DNA from: Fibrobacter succinogenes
GTDB lineage: Bacteria > Fibrobacterota > Fibrobacteria > Fibrobacterales > Fibrobacteraceae
Reading direction: 5' to 3'
DNA length: 64,000 nt
Assembly (NCBI GenBank): GCA_902779055.1
Contig: CACZAD010000006.1
Span: 1-64,000, forward strand
Position 1 is the first letter of the stretch. Each line of letters opens with the position of its first letter. The translations under genes and the position numbers were made by a program. This document shows positions 50,711 through 60,002 of the stretch, piece by piece. The notes beneath the pieces were generated by a model. That model saw nothing but the letters and a program-made list of their open reading frames with translations. It ran no database searches and was not told where the DNA came from.

Positions 50711-53700
50711 TTAAGGCACTAGGATCCGGCTGGTGGCGGTCTGGCTGCCGACCTTGAGACGGACGAAATAGACGCCCTGTTTCGGCTTTTGCATTGAAAC
50801 GACGTTCGAGCCTTCACTGGCGATGGACTTGCGGGTCGCCACCACGCGTCCGTCAATTCCAACGACGCTCACCTTGACGTTTGCGCCGGAAAGCTTCGAT
50901 GCGGCATCGAAGCCCACATTCAAGGCATTCGAGGCCAGGTTCACGCGGAAGCCCTTGAGCAGGTTCTTCACGACACTGATCGGGGCGGCATTCTTTGCCA
51001 CACGGACAGAAACGCTCTTGGACTTCGTCGAGAGGGCCATATCCAGCGACTGGTTGTCGACGATTTCGACAGTTTCATCATCAACAGTCACAAAGACTCG
51101 CATTCCCGCCGACCAGACGCTTTCGATGCCTTCAAAGCTCAAATGTCCCTTGCGGGCAGACGTTGCGCTAGCTTCCAGATTCCAGACGATATCATCGGAA
51201 TTTTCCTTGACGCTCTTGGCGAGGAACTTGCCATTATCGACAATCGAGAGGTTCACGCGGTCACCCATACCTGCAGGCGGTTCAGCCAAGGAAGAAGCAG
51301 TCTTCCCCGAAGCGAGAACGTTCCAGGAGTCACGCCTGCCCCTGTCATCCGACAACACCACATTGAACTTCCAATTTTCCGAAGAAGCGCTCTTGGCAAG
51401 AGGCTCACGTTCGTTTTCAAGGACAATCACAGCCTTCAGCGGGATGCGGTACGTCATGGACTTTTCCGTATACACCCAGATAGCCTCGTATGGTTCAAGC
51501 GTATCAACAGGGACATACCCGCCAGACTCTGGATTCCAGCGGCAGAACGTCATCTTTTCGTCTTCCGGAAGCTTGACGAACCAGCCAAACGGATTGGCCA
51601 CGAGGTTCCAGCCGGTATACTTGTTCTTCAAATTCCAGACGATTTCGTCATCCATATTCGGAGTCTGCAAGCCAAGCGTCAACGAATCGTCTTCAACAGG
51701 GCCGTACCAGTAACCGCGTGTGGAATCGAATTCCTGGTTAACATCGAACTTGCGGTACTGCCAGTAATCGCCAACAGGATTCGTTTCGTCCCACCAGAAT
51801 ACGGAGCTGACGGCGCCATTTTGAGATTCATCTGCAAGACGGCAAGTCTCGTCCATCTTGAGACGCGTCTGAGCGTCAAAAGAAGCACCCTTTTTCAGTT
51901 CGTCCTTCATCTGGTTGCATTCTTCAATAGCCCAAGCCGCTCCTTGGCGAGCGATATGATCATACATTTCGTTCTGGCATTTTTCGCCCTTATCGCGGCA
52001 GAAGGCGTAGATCGAGAACATACGCCAGGAATCATGGACCAAGTTCATATTCTTCTTGTCATCATTTTTGAACAGCTGGGAAGGATAACTGTATGATTCC
52101 TTGCCCTCCAAAAGCGTGACGGACACTTCGAAATCACCGACAGGCGCCGGATCCAGTCGCCATGTGGCGTTCTGGACTCGCGCGACATCCTCGCCCTCGA
52201 CCACAGTATCGAGGTAGATGCCGGCATCAGACTTCACGACTATGCGGAAGTCCACATCGTCAAGCTTTTCGCTCTGCTTTTCATTGAATGTCATACGGAG
52301 GACATTGCCATCATTGTCCACGGTCGGTGCCACAATCTCTTTCAAGTGAGAATCGCCATTACCGGAACCATTCTTCGAAGACGAAGAACCGCTGGCAGGA
52401 CCAACACCTTTACTGCTGCTGGACTTGGAATCCGACTTAGCAGAGGAGCTGCTGGATTTAGAGTTCGACTTGGCAGAGGAGCTGCTGGAACTGGAGTTCG
52501 ACTTGGCAGAAGAACTGCTCGAACTGCTGCTAGAATTCACAGAAGAACTACTGGAACTAACATCCGACGACGAAGAAGAACTGTTGGATGTCTTGCAATC
52601 CTTATACACGGCCTCAACCGTCAAATTGTCCGTGACATTCGCAAAATCATCATTCCAATGGTCAAAGCACTTATCCCCGACCTTTTCCGGGATTTCGGGA
52701 GCGTTCGCATCTTTACCATGCAGCACAGTAACCGTCTTTTCGCCCTGCTTGCCATCTTCCTTACGATATGTAAACGTCACCTCGTATTTGCACGTTTCAT
52801 ATTTAGCTGTGATATCCAACGGAGTCGTCACGTGAACATAGCTGGGAGCCCAACCGACAAAGCACATGCCATCTTTCTTCTCCGGAACTTCGGGAGGGGT
52901 AGCATCGCCGCCATGCAGCACGACTTCTTCCTTTTTGGTCTCCGTTATGCCCAAGTTGTCGAATACAAGGAACCGGACCGTATACTTGCAAGTTTCATAC
53001 TTGGCCGGGACTTCCAAATCACCGGTCACCTTGCTAAAGTCCTCTCCCCAACCTTCGAAGCATAGACCATCCGCCGTCTTCTGGAGGACATCGTCTTTAC
53101 TCGGGGCCGTTGCAGACTCTTCATATTCAACCTTTTGAGACTTCTGTCCAGAAGTTCCATCTTTCTTTCGATAGGTAAACGTGACCGTGAACTCACATTT
53201 CTTGTATTGAGCAAGGACTTCCATTGCCTCCATGACGTGAGAGAAATCTTCGCTCCACTTGTCAAAGCACTTGCCATCCTTCGGCGCAGGAGTTGCAGGA
53301 GCCACGGCGGCACCGCCAACTTTCACATCTTGAACATCAACAACTTTATTCCCAATTTTGACCGATAGAACAGATTCACCATCCTTGAACACAACAGGAA
53401 CAGTCAACACAACCTGCCCCGTCGATGCAGTTCCAAAGAACGGCAATCCCCCCGCATCATTAGAATAGGCCCACACGAGGTCTTCGGTTTCAGTCCAGGG
53501 GCTGTTCAAAAACGCTGCAAAATTTGAAGATTCCATGTAGTCTTTAGAGACATAGCCGTTGTTTTTAGCCGTCAATTCCGTTTTTGCACCATTGCGCACA
53601 TTATTTGTAGCGGTGAATTCGCCAAAATTGCCCTCTGTAAAGTTCTTAACACTGGAACCATCCGCATCACCAATAGCAGCAACGTTATCTACACCATAAT

Positions 53701-55918
53701 GGAAATTCGAAATAAGTATGGATTCCTTTTGTCCTTGAATTCCCGGAATTTCGCCAAACAGGTAACCCACTTTATTTTTGGGTGCTTTTTCATCAGCTTC
53801 TTCAACGGCAAACCCATCAGAAATGTCACCATTCGAATAGGTATTCTTTATAGTTATTGCTTCTGCAGCCCTTGATTTTCCGACAAGACCTCCCAGGCTA
53901 AAGGCCTTTTTCTCAAAAGATCCGTTTTCGCCATCTAATTTGTTAAAATGTCCCTTGACCGAACTTTGTACAATTTCGCCAATCAGGGAACAATCTCCGC
54001 AGAGACCACCCACAGAAGCATAACTGTCATATCCAGGAGTACCAAAAGCCTCATAGTCCAAAAGAATCGATTTCTTTGAACTTCTGGGTCCAACCTGAAC
54101 ATCCTTAAACGAAATCTTTGAATTACCACTGCTAACCAAAGGGAATTTACCGATAACTCCACCCACATAGGAGTCTACACCATCATCGACAACCTTGATG
54201 TAGTTTGTAGTACGCAAGCCTTTTACCACCGCCGACGAATTATACGTATTCACAGTACCAAACGCACCGCCAATATAAACCTTCTCCGAAGCTTCGGCTA
54301 TTTTGGCATTCGTTTTCTTTACATCGTAAGTAATGCCAACGCTTATTTCGTTCTCAGCCACAGCATCTTCGTTTCCGGCAATAACAGCAGCACCCACAAG
54401 GCCACCAATCGAAGCCGATACATGAACTTCAGCGGTCGACGCAATGTCGGGTTCCTTGGCACTCAGATTAATTGAACCTGTAGCCTTCGATTTTGTAAGA
54501 GTCAAATACAAATCAGTCGATGACGAATTATTCACATGGTCACACCCAGCGTAACCGGCAATGCCTCCAATATAATACTGATAAATTCCATTTTTCTTTA
54601 CGGCTTCTGTTATCTCGAAATCCGTTACAGAAGCGTTCGATATTTCCAGCTTTCCACTATTGCATATATCACCGTTCCCTATAAGGCCGCCAAGATAAGT
54701 CGCTTTAGGCAAAGTCATTTTGAATATGCTTTGCGAAGCTTTCAGATTTTCGACTTTTGCCTCCTGGATAATCAAACTTGATTTAGGGTAGTTATTCGAA
54801 TCAATTCGCTTAACTTCGCCAAGCAAGCCACCCATTGATATACCACCAGCAACAACAGGCCCCGTCGCGGTGTTGGGTCCCTTGATAGAAATCTTATTGA
54901 TTTTAAATTCTTTGTAGTCTTCATAGTTCTGGTTACCCTTGGTGACATACAAGCCCACAAGGCCACCCACGCTCGACAAGTCAACAGCAGCCTTGTTTCG
55001 GACATCGACCTGCAAATTGATGTTGTCAAAAGAGGTTTGATAAGCGACACCGGCAAGACCGCCAACAAGGGCCTTATACCCATAAGTATATGAAATACCA
55101 CAACCTTCACATTCACCAACATAGCCATCGATCACTTGGATTTCATTTGAAACTTTTACTACGTTATTAGTTCCATACGCATAAAAGTTCAAGATCAACG
55201 ATTCCTCAATGACACCGGCAAGACCACCGGCGAGCGGCCCCTGGATGACCACATTATTCAAATCAACGCCATTCACTTCGCTCTTATAAATTTTTCCGGC
55301 AAGCGCCCCAACAGGGAAATACTTAGCACCCAAGTCAGAAGAGTTCAACGTCGAAGTCACAAATTGCACATTTGAAAAAATCAGGTTCTTAACGGTAGCA
55401 TTAGAAATTTCCTTGAACAAGCCTACCGAGGACCCCGTCTGATCATCGATGGTCTTGCAGAGATTTGAAATAATATAGCCGCTACCATCAAATACCTTTC
55501 CTGTAAAATCAGGCGCGAAATGATCTTCTACACAGACCCCGGCTTGAAGCTCATGGAAATCAAGATCGGACGCCAAGACCAAGGTGGATGACTGTTTCAT
55601 ATCGGGATCGGGATTCGTTCTCCATCGAAATCCAAACTTGTTCCCACCAAGATCCATACGAAGTACTTTAACGAAAGCATCCGACACGGGAAAATCAGCC
55701 TTCACCTGCGCAAAATTGACGCATTCAACGCCATCCTCATTTACCGATCCGATGGTACATTTTTCATTTTTCTGTTTCAGGTAAAGAGCGTTATCTGCGG
55801 CGCTATAGCCAAGATTCAAATACACGGACTTGTCCCAATCCAGCGGTTTTTCCGCAGCAAATGCGGACATCGGGATGGCCAAACCTAAACCAAGCAGCAG
55901 ACGTGTTAAATAATTCAT
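50711..55918 (-). CDS. Very large repetitive surface protein
   Basis: 1735 residues. Signal peptide 1-22. Residues ~60-880 contain glycine-rich GLUG-like repeats (GGLAGV, GGLVGLY, GGLIGNG, GGIAGYA, GGVIGKF). Residues ~855-1110 hold four InlB B-type repeats with paired Cys. A Ser/Lys/Asn-rich linker (~1110-1170) follows, then beta domains and a C-terminal sorting-like domain (VSVVGIDGRVVATR ... GVYFVRLKVGSQTATSRILVP). It is probably exported to the cell surface and may mediate contact with plant material; only the architecture is seen. No frameshift is apparent. Confidence 0.85.
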   Translation of the reverse strand: MNYLTRLLLGLGLAIPMSAFAAEKPLDWDKSVYLNLGYSAADNALYLKQKNEKCTIGSVNEDGVECVNFAQVKADFPVSDAFVKVLRMDLGGNKFGFRWRTNPDPDMKQSSTLVLASDLDFHELQAGVCVEDHFAPDFTGKVFDGSGYIISNLCKTIDDQTGSSVGLFKEISNATVKNLIFSNVQFVTSTLNSSDLGAKYFPVGALAGKIYKSEVNGVDLNNVVIQGPLAGGLAGVIEESLILNFYAYGTNNVVKVSNEIQVIDGYVGECEGCGISYTYGYKALVGGLAGVAYQTSFDNINLQVDVRNKAAVDLSSVGGLVGLYVTKGNQNYEDYKEFKINKISIKGPNTATGPVVAGGISMGGLLGEVKRIDSNNYPKSSLIIQEAKVENLKASQSIFKMTLPKATYLGGLIGNGDICNSGKLEISNASVTDFEITEAVKKNGIYQYYIGGIAGYAGCDHVNNSSSTDLYLTLTKSKATGSINLSAKEPDIASTAEVHVSASIGGLVGAAVIAGNEDAVAENEISVGITYDVKKTNAKIAEASEKVYIGGAFGTVNTYNSSAVVKGLRTTNYIKVVDDGVDSYVGGVIGKFPLVSSGNSKISFKDVQVGPRSSKKSILLDYEAFGTPGYDSYASVGGLCGDCSLIGEIVQSSVKGHFNKLDGENGSFEKKAFSLGGLVGKSRAAEAITIKNTYSNGDISDGFAVEEADEKAPKNKVGYLFGEIPGIQGQKESILISNFHYGVDNVAAIGDADGSSVKNFTEGNFGEFTATNNVRNGAKTELTAKNNGYVSKDYMESSNFAAFLNSPWTETEDLVWAYSNDAGGLPFFGTASTGQVVLTVPVVFKDGESVLSVKIGNKVVDVQDVKVGGAAVAPATPAPKDGKCFDKWSEDFSHVMEAMEVLAQYKKCEFTVTFTYRKKDGTSGQKSQKVEYEESATAPSKDDVLQKTADGLCFEGWGEDFSKVTGDLEVPAKYETCKYTVRFLVFDNLGITETKKEEVVLHGGDATPPEVPEKKDGMCFVGWAPSYVHVTTPLDITAKYETCKYEVTFTYRKEDGKQGEKTVTVLHGKDANAPEIPEKVGDKCFDHWNDDFANVTDNLTVEAVYKDCKTSNSSSSSSDVSSSSSSVNSSSSSSSSSAKSNSSSSSSSAKSNSKSSSSSAKSDSKSSSSKGVGPASGSSSSKNGSGNGDSHLKEIVAPTVDNDGNVLRMTFNEKQSEKLDDVDFRIVVKSDAGIYLDTVVEGEDVARVQNATWRLDPAPVGDFEVSVTLLEGKESYSYPSQLFKNDDKKNMNLVHDSWRMFSIYAFCRDKGEKCQNEMYDHIARQGAAWAIEECNQMKDELKKGASFDAQTRLKMDETCRLADESQNGAVSSVFWWDETNPVGDYWQYRKFDVNQEFDSTRGYWYGPVEDDSLTLGLQTPNMDDEIVWNLKNKYTGWNLVANPFGWFVKLPEDEKMTFCRWNPESGGYVPVDTLEPYEAIWVYTEKSMTYRIPLKAVIVLENEREPLAKSASSENWKFNVVLSDDRGRRDSWNVLASGKTASSLAEPPAGMGDRVNLSIVDNGKFLAKSVKENSDDIVWNLEASATSARKGHLSFEGIESVWSAGMRVFVTVDDETVEIVDNQSLDMALSTKSKSVSVRVAKNAAPISVVKNLLKGFRVNLASNALNVGFDAASKLSGANVKVSVVGIDGRVVATRKSIASEGSNVVSMQKPKQGVYFVRLKVGSQTATSRILVP
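52434..52532 (-). repeat. 33-bp tandem repeat x3 (Ser-rich linker)
   Basis: Three 33-bp units beginning GACTTRGCAGARGARCTGCT on the plus strand encode 11-residue Ser-Ala-Lys-Ser linker units; a partial fourth unit lies at 52410-52433. Confidence 0.85.
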
Positions 55919-56109
55919 TCAAGCCCTCTATTTTTACTTGTAAAAATAATTTTTAAGGCAACTTTGGCAACCGTGAATGTAAGCAAAAAACATCATTTGT
56001 GACCGAAAGCACTAAGATATGGACTCTTTACAAAAATTGAATTGTCGCCCACAATATGTATTGCTAAATTGAATGCATCCAAAACGGTGTAACATAGGAG
56101 TTATTGAAA

Positions 56110-56958
56110 ATGTTTAAGAAGGTGATTCTTCTTGCTGCGGCTATTGCCACATCAAGCTTTGCAACATGGGACTACTTTGCCCTCCCTCAAAACAGCCAGG
56201 GATCTTTCAAGGCAGGAGTCTACTACGATACTGACGACGACTGGTCTCAAATGGGCCTCAAGGTCGGCGCCCGTATGACAATCGCCCCCAACTTTGAACT
56301 TTCTTTGCAGGGCTTTGGCTACCAGTTCTGGGGCGAAAGCGAATGTGACAAGAAAGACAACTGCGGCTACGAAGATGGCGGAAACGGTCTTCGCGACCTG
56401 GTCATCGGAGGTCGTTACGCTCTGAACCCGATGCTCAACTTGTTCATCGACTTTAACCTCCCCATCGGTCGCGACAAAGACGATGGCTACGGCACGACAG
56501 CTCCCAGCAGCCACGAAATCTACCTCTATTTTGGCGCACAGTTCCATAACGACATCAAGGCATTAAAGGGTGCTTCGTTCGGTACCGAAGGCGGTGCATT
56601 CTGGGGTTTCAGACATCACAGCAAGGAAAGAGGTCTTGAATTCCACTTTGGCGGAGAATTCGATTACCAGCTTCCTTCTGCCCCTGTGACGGTCTTGCTC
56701 GGCGGTCAATTCTGGCTCCGTCTTTTCAGATCCGAATATGACAACGGCTCAAAGAGCAATGCCAAGCTGCATGACGACTGGTCGACTCAGTTCAAGTTCT
56801 GGTTTGGCGCAAACTTCGCCCTCACCGAACAGGTATCTCTTAACGGACAAATTATTGCCCGCAGCCAGAACCTGAAAAAGAAGGCCGTCGACGGTACTGC
56901 CATCGGCATGGAAGGCGACGCCATCGGCTTTACGCTTGACATAGAATTCAAGTTCTAA
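56110..56958 (+). CDS. Outer-membrane beta-barrel protein 1
   Basis: A 282-residue protein with a signal peptide (MFKKVILLAAAIATSSFA) and alternating-strand segments (KVGARMTIAPNFELSLQG, DLVIGGRYALNPMLNLFIDF, FWFGANFALTEQVSLNGQ) ending in the C-terminal Phe signature FTLDIEFKF typical of barrels. TAGGAG precedes the ATG at 56110 by 10 nt; a TTG at 56104 is an alternative. The paralogue at 57159 has the same layout. Substrate or pore function is unknown. Confidence 0.82.
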   Translation: MFKKVILLAAAIATSSFATWDYFALPQNSQGSFKAGVYYDTDDDWSQMGLKVGARMTIAPNFELSLQGFGYQFWGESECDKKDNCGYEDGGNGLRDLVIGGRYALNPMLNLFIDFNLPIGRDKDDGYGTTAPSSHEIYLYFGAQFHNDIKALKGASFGTEGGAFWGFRHHSKERGLEFHFGGEFDYQLPSAPVTVLLGGQFWLRLFRSEYDNGSKSNAKLHDDWSTQFKFWFGANFALTEQVSLNGQIIARSQNLKKKAVDGTAIGMEGDAIGFTLDIEFKF

Positions 56959-57000
56959 GACCGGACATAACGTTTAGAGTTAAACATCCAAACGCAATTT

Positions 57001-57029
57001 TCCCTCGACGATGTCGAGGGATTTTTTTT
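57001..57029 (+). terminator. Terminator of barrel gene 1
   Basis: TCCCTCGAC / GTCGAGGGA stem with a GAT loop and T8 tail. Confidence 0.9.
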
Positions 57030-57158
57030 GTTTTTATGGCGTTTTTTGTGAAATTTGGCACATTTTTCGGGCCTTTTCAAATTTTTATTATTTTCGTAAC
57101 CTTTTTATAACATTTTGATTATATTAAAAGAAAAGAAAACTTTACAAGGAGAGAATTT

Positions 57159-57932
57159 ATGTTAAAACAAGTTATGCTCGGAACGGCAATTCTTGCGTCA
57201 GCAAGCTTTGCAACTTACAGCTACTTCCCGGTGCCCGCCACGCATACCGGCGAAGCAAAACTCGTCGGTGGCTTCACGATGCAGGACAAGTGGGAGGGCG
57301 TCGACATGGCCGTGAAGGGACGCTTTGTCCCTGTCGAAAAATTGGAAGTTATGCTCAACCTTCCGTTCAGGGTCATGAACCGCTATGACGGCAAGAACGA
57401 TTCCGAAAAGACGGGTGTACAGAACCTGAGCTTCGGCGCCCGTTACCAGGTCATCCCGAATGTCGCCGCATTCATCGACTTCGAGTTCCCCACCGGAAAG
57501 GACAAAATTTCCGATGACGGCTTCCAGTTCTACTTCGGTGGCCAGTTCTCCCAAAGATTCGCGAATCTTGACATCGGTACCGAATTAGGTATCTCCTACA
57601 CTACCGAAGGCAAGGACAAGGTAACGCCTCCGATGCAGTTGACCGTCGCTGCCGAATTGGATCCGCTTCTGTTCCAGAACATCACCCCGTACATCGGAGC
57701 CTACTTCAAGATTATCTTGAACGACCCCAAGTATGCCGATCACGAAGGTGTCGAAACTAGTGGCAAGACTGGGTTCTTCCCGTACGTGGGTGCAAACTTC
57801 AAACTCACGGAAATGTTCTCGTTCGACTTGAGCGCAAAGCTTGGCTTTGGTAAGGACTACTTGTCTTACACTTGCGACGGTAACAACAACACTCCGGCAA
57901 CGTTCGAAGCTTCGTTCAACGTCAAGTTCTAA
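57159..57932 (+). CDS. Outer-membrane beta-barrel protein 2
   Basis: A 257-residue paralogue of the previous protein: signal peptide (MLKQVMLGTAILASASFA) followed by TYSYFPVP, barrel strands (LSFGARYQVIPNVAAFIDFE, FYFGGQFSQRF, FPYVGANFKLTEMFSFDL) and the terminal Phe in FEASFNVKF. AAGGAG precedes the ATG by about 8 nt. Both barrels have strong terminators, so each is a separate transcript. Tandem duplication is likely. Confidence 0.83.
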   Translation: MLKQVMLGTAILASASFATYSYFPVPATHTGEAKLVGGFTMQDKWEGVDMAVKGRFVPVEKLEVMLNLPFRVMNRYDGKNDSEKTGVQNLSFGARYQVIPNVAAFIDFEFPTGKDKISDDGFQFYFGGQFSQRFANLDIGTELGISYTTEGKDKVTPPMQLTVAAELDPLLFQNITPYIGAYFKIILNDPKYADHEGVETSGKTGFFPYVGANFKLTEMFSFDLSAKLGFGKDYLSYTCDGNNNTPATFEASFNVKF

Positions 57933-57956
57933 TAATATTCTTTATCCACACCTATG

Positions 57957-57993
57957 AAAGTCCCGGCTCTTGAGCCGGGACTTTTGCGTTTTT
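57957..57993 (+). terminator. Terminator of barrel gene 2
   Basis: A 13-bp perfect stem AAAGTCCCGGCTC / GAGCCGGGACTTT around TT, then TGCGTTTTT. Confidence 0.88.
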
Positions 57994-57999
57994 GAAAAT

Positions 58000-58055
58000 G
58001 TGTAAGGTGACCCTGTCCCGGCACAAGGCCGGGATGACATCGAGTGCGGGGTGAC
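58000..58055. repeat. REP-like composite
   Basis: GTGTAAGGTGACCC, GTCCCGGCACAAGGCCGGGATGACA and a trailing GCGGGGTGACA half copy. Confidence 0.75.
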
Positions 58056-58080
58056 AAGCATCGGAAGAACTGCGCGCGGG

Positions 58081-59895
58081 TTAGCGAACGTCGTACTCGG
58101 GAATCGGGAGCGATTCGCCGGATTTCATCGCCTTGTCGAGGGCGGCGGACTTGACCGGATCGACCCACCAGTAAACGGGGATCGCATCTTCGCGGTTGAA
58201 CTGGTCGAGAACCTTTTCGGGCGTACCGTAGCGGTTCCAGTAGAGGATGCGGTGGTGGTCGCATTGCCACATCAGCACGTACGGGACGATTTCGGCAAGG
58301 CGGTTATCGAGGGCCTTGAGGATTTCGTTGCGCTTGGCGAGATCGAATTCGGTCTTCTGCAAGTTGATGAGGCTATCGACGATGGCGTCTTGCACACCAG
58401 CGAGATTGTTCGTGCCTTTCTGCAAGGCGGTCGTGGAAATCCAGCTTGCTTCCGGGTCGCGGAGGCGACCTGCGCCCCAGTTCACCCAGTAAAGGTCAAA
58501 ATCAGCATCGTCCAGACGCTTGCGGAGCGTACTCTGAGACATCTGTTCGATGGTCGCCACGACGCCCACCTTCTTCAAGTCTTCCTGGAAAAGCGTGAGG
58601 TGGCGCAAGTCTTCCTGACTCGTGATGAAGTTAATGGCAAACGGCTTGCCGTCCTTTTCGAGAACGCCATCCCCATTCACCTTGTAGCCCGCTTCGGCAA
58701 AGAGCGCGCGAGCCTTTTCCGGGTTGTAGCTGTAGACAGGCGCCGTCGGGTTCTGGTTATTGGCCCACAAGTCCGGATAGTAGCTGTTGAGGAGGAAGTA
58801 CTGACCGTACATGTACTTCTCGTTCATCGCTTCGCGGTTCAAGAGGTACGAAAGCGCCTTGCGGACGCGGACGTCCTGGAACTGCGGCTTGCGGAGGTTG
58901 ATGGCCATCCCCTGGAAACCAATCGGTTCCTTGTTGAAAATGCGTTGCTTGACCGCCCAGCCCTTCTTGACGGCATCGAAGTCGGTCTGTTTCATCCAGA
59001 TGCTGCTCGTGTAGATGGCGTAGGCGTTGAAATCCTGTTTTTTGAAGGCTTCGAGAGCCTTCGTCTGGTCGTTCATGAAGCGGTAGCGGATCTTCTGGAA
59101 GTTGTACTTGCCGTGGTTCCAGTTCTTCTTGAAGCCCCACCAGTCGCTACGACGCTGGAGTTCGACAAAGCGGTCTTCGCGGAACGTCTTGATGATGTAC
59201 GGCCCGGAAACCACCGGGAATTCATAACGGATCTTGTTGAAGTCCTTGCCGCCCCACACGTGCTTCGGGAACGCGAGCATGCCGGCAGCTTCCCAGAAGT
59301 TGCCCCAATGCGGTTCCTTGGCGGTCATACGGACTGTCAAGCTGTCGACGACTTCCGGGCGTTCAAAGCGGCTGAGCCCCACCTTGAAAATCGGCGTGAG
59401 GTTCTTTTCGTCCATGATGACATCGTAATAGAACTGCACATCTTCGGCGGTGACGGACTTGCCGTCGCTCCACTTCGCGCGCGGATCCACATGGAACGTG
59501 AATGTACGGCCGTCTTCGGAGACTACCCACTTGTCGGCAAGCACACCGACTTCGCGGTCTTCGGTAGAATGCAGACTCACAAGCGGTTCGAACATCATTC
59601 CCATAAGTTCAGCAGAAAAGCTGTTGTAGTCTTCCCACATATTGAACGACTTCGGCATGGCGGAACCCCAAAGCGTGATGGAGCCGCAAGCGCGGGCATC
59701 CTTGGAGGCAATCGGGTCGAACTCGCCGGTCGCTGTAGAATCGAGCGGGAGAATCGGGCAATCCGCTTCGGAAACGGAAACGCCTTTTTTAGCGGAAGCC
59801 TTGTTGGCGCCAGACTCGTTACAGGCAGAAAGAGATAAAGCAATCGCCGCGACCATCGGCACGGCAAGCAAAGTGCGGAGGGAGATAGTTTTCAT
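58081..59895 (-). CDS. Oligopeptide/dipeptide-type ABC solute-binding lipoprotein
   Basis: A 604-residue family-5 substrate-binding protein. The lipobox is ALSLSAC (Cys at ~25). Typical family segments are LVSLHSTEDREVGVLADKW, FTFHVDPRAKWSDGKSVTAEDVQFYYD and VRKALSYLLNREAMNEKYM. It would bind peptides or, as in some relatives, cello-oligosaccharides; the ligand cannot be read. No permease or ATPase genes are adjacent. The ATG at 59895 puts the signal peptide at the N-terminus; the frame extends to 59955 through a REP sequence. Confidence 0.9.
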   Translation of the reverse strand: MKTISLRTLLAVPMVAAIALSLSACNESGANKASAKKGVSVSEADCPILPLDSTATGEFDPIASKDARACGSITLWGSAMPKSFNMWEDYNSFSAELMGMMFEPLVSLHSTEDREVGVLADKWVVSEDGRTFTFHVDPRAKWSDGKSVTAEDVQFYYDVIMDEKNLTPIFKVGLSRFERPEVVDSLTVRMTAKEPHWGNFWEAAGMLAFPKHVWGGKDFNKIRYEFPVVSGPYIIKTFREDRFVELQRRSDWWGFKKNWNHGKYNFQKIRYRFMNDQTKALEAFKKQDFNAYAIYTSSIWMKQTDFDAVKKGWAVKQRIFNKEPIGFQGMAINLRKPQFQDVRVRKALSYLLNREAMNEKYMYGQYFLLNSYYPDLWANNQNPTAPVYSYNPEKARALFAEAGYKVNGDGVLEKDGKPFAINFITSQEDLRHLTLFQEDLKKVGVVATIEQMSQSTLRKRLDDADFDLYWVNWGAGRLRDPEASWISTTALQKGTNNLAGVQDAIVDSLINLQKTEFDLAKRNEILKALDNRLAEIVPYVLMWQCDHHRILYWNRYGTPEKVLDQFNREDAIPVYWWVDPVKSAALDKAMKSGESLPIPEYDVR

Positions 59896-59915
59896 GTGGG
59901 ATAAGATAATAAAAA

Positions 59916-59945
59916 GGCGACCCCGGCACAGTGACCGGGGTGACA
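59916..59945. repeat. REP-like palindrome
   Basis: GGCGACCCCGGCACAGTGACCGGGGTGACA upstream of the solute-binding protein gene; the 20-base core is GACCCCGGCACAGTGACCGG. Confidence 0.75.
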
Positions 59946-59969
59946 ATGCAGGCACTACATACGAGCCAC

Positions 59970-59997
59970 TTCCTACCGCCTACTGTCTACTTCCTAC
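59970..59997 (+). repeat. Heptamer array NNNCTAC x4
   Basis: TTCCTAC, CGCCTAC, TGTCTAC and TTCCTAC in register, 5 bp from the rnc stop codon. The array at 63916 uses the same words in another order and orientation. Confidence 0.85.
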
Positions 59998-60002
59998 TAT
60001 AA

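Noticed and set aside
52434..52532. CRISPR-like array
   Set aside because: The 33-bp units are contiguous, in frame and encode a Ser-rich linker; there are no spacers.
58051..59838. 595-codon plus-strand frame opposite the solute-binding protein gene
   Set aside because: The minus strand gives a full family-5 binding protein with lipobox. The antisense frame is a product of GC-rich third positions.
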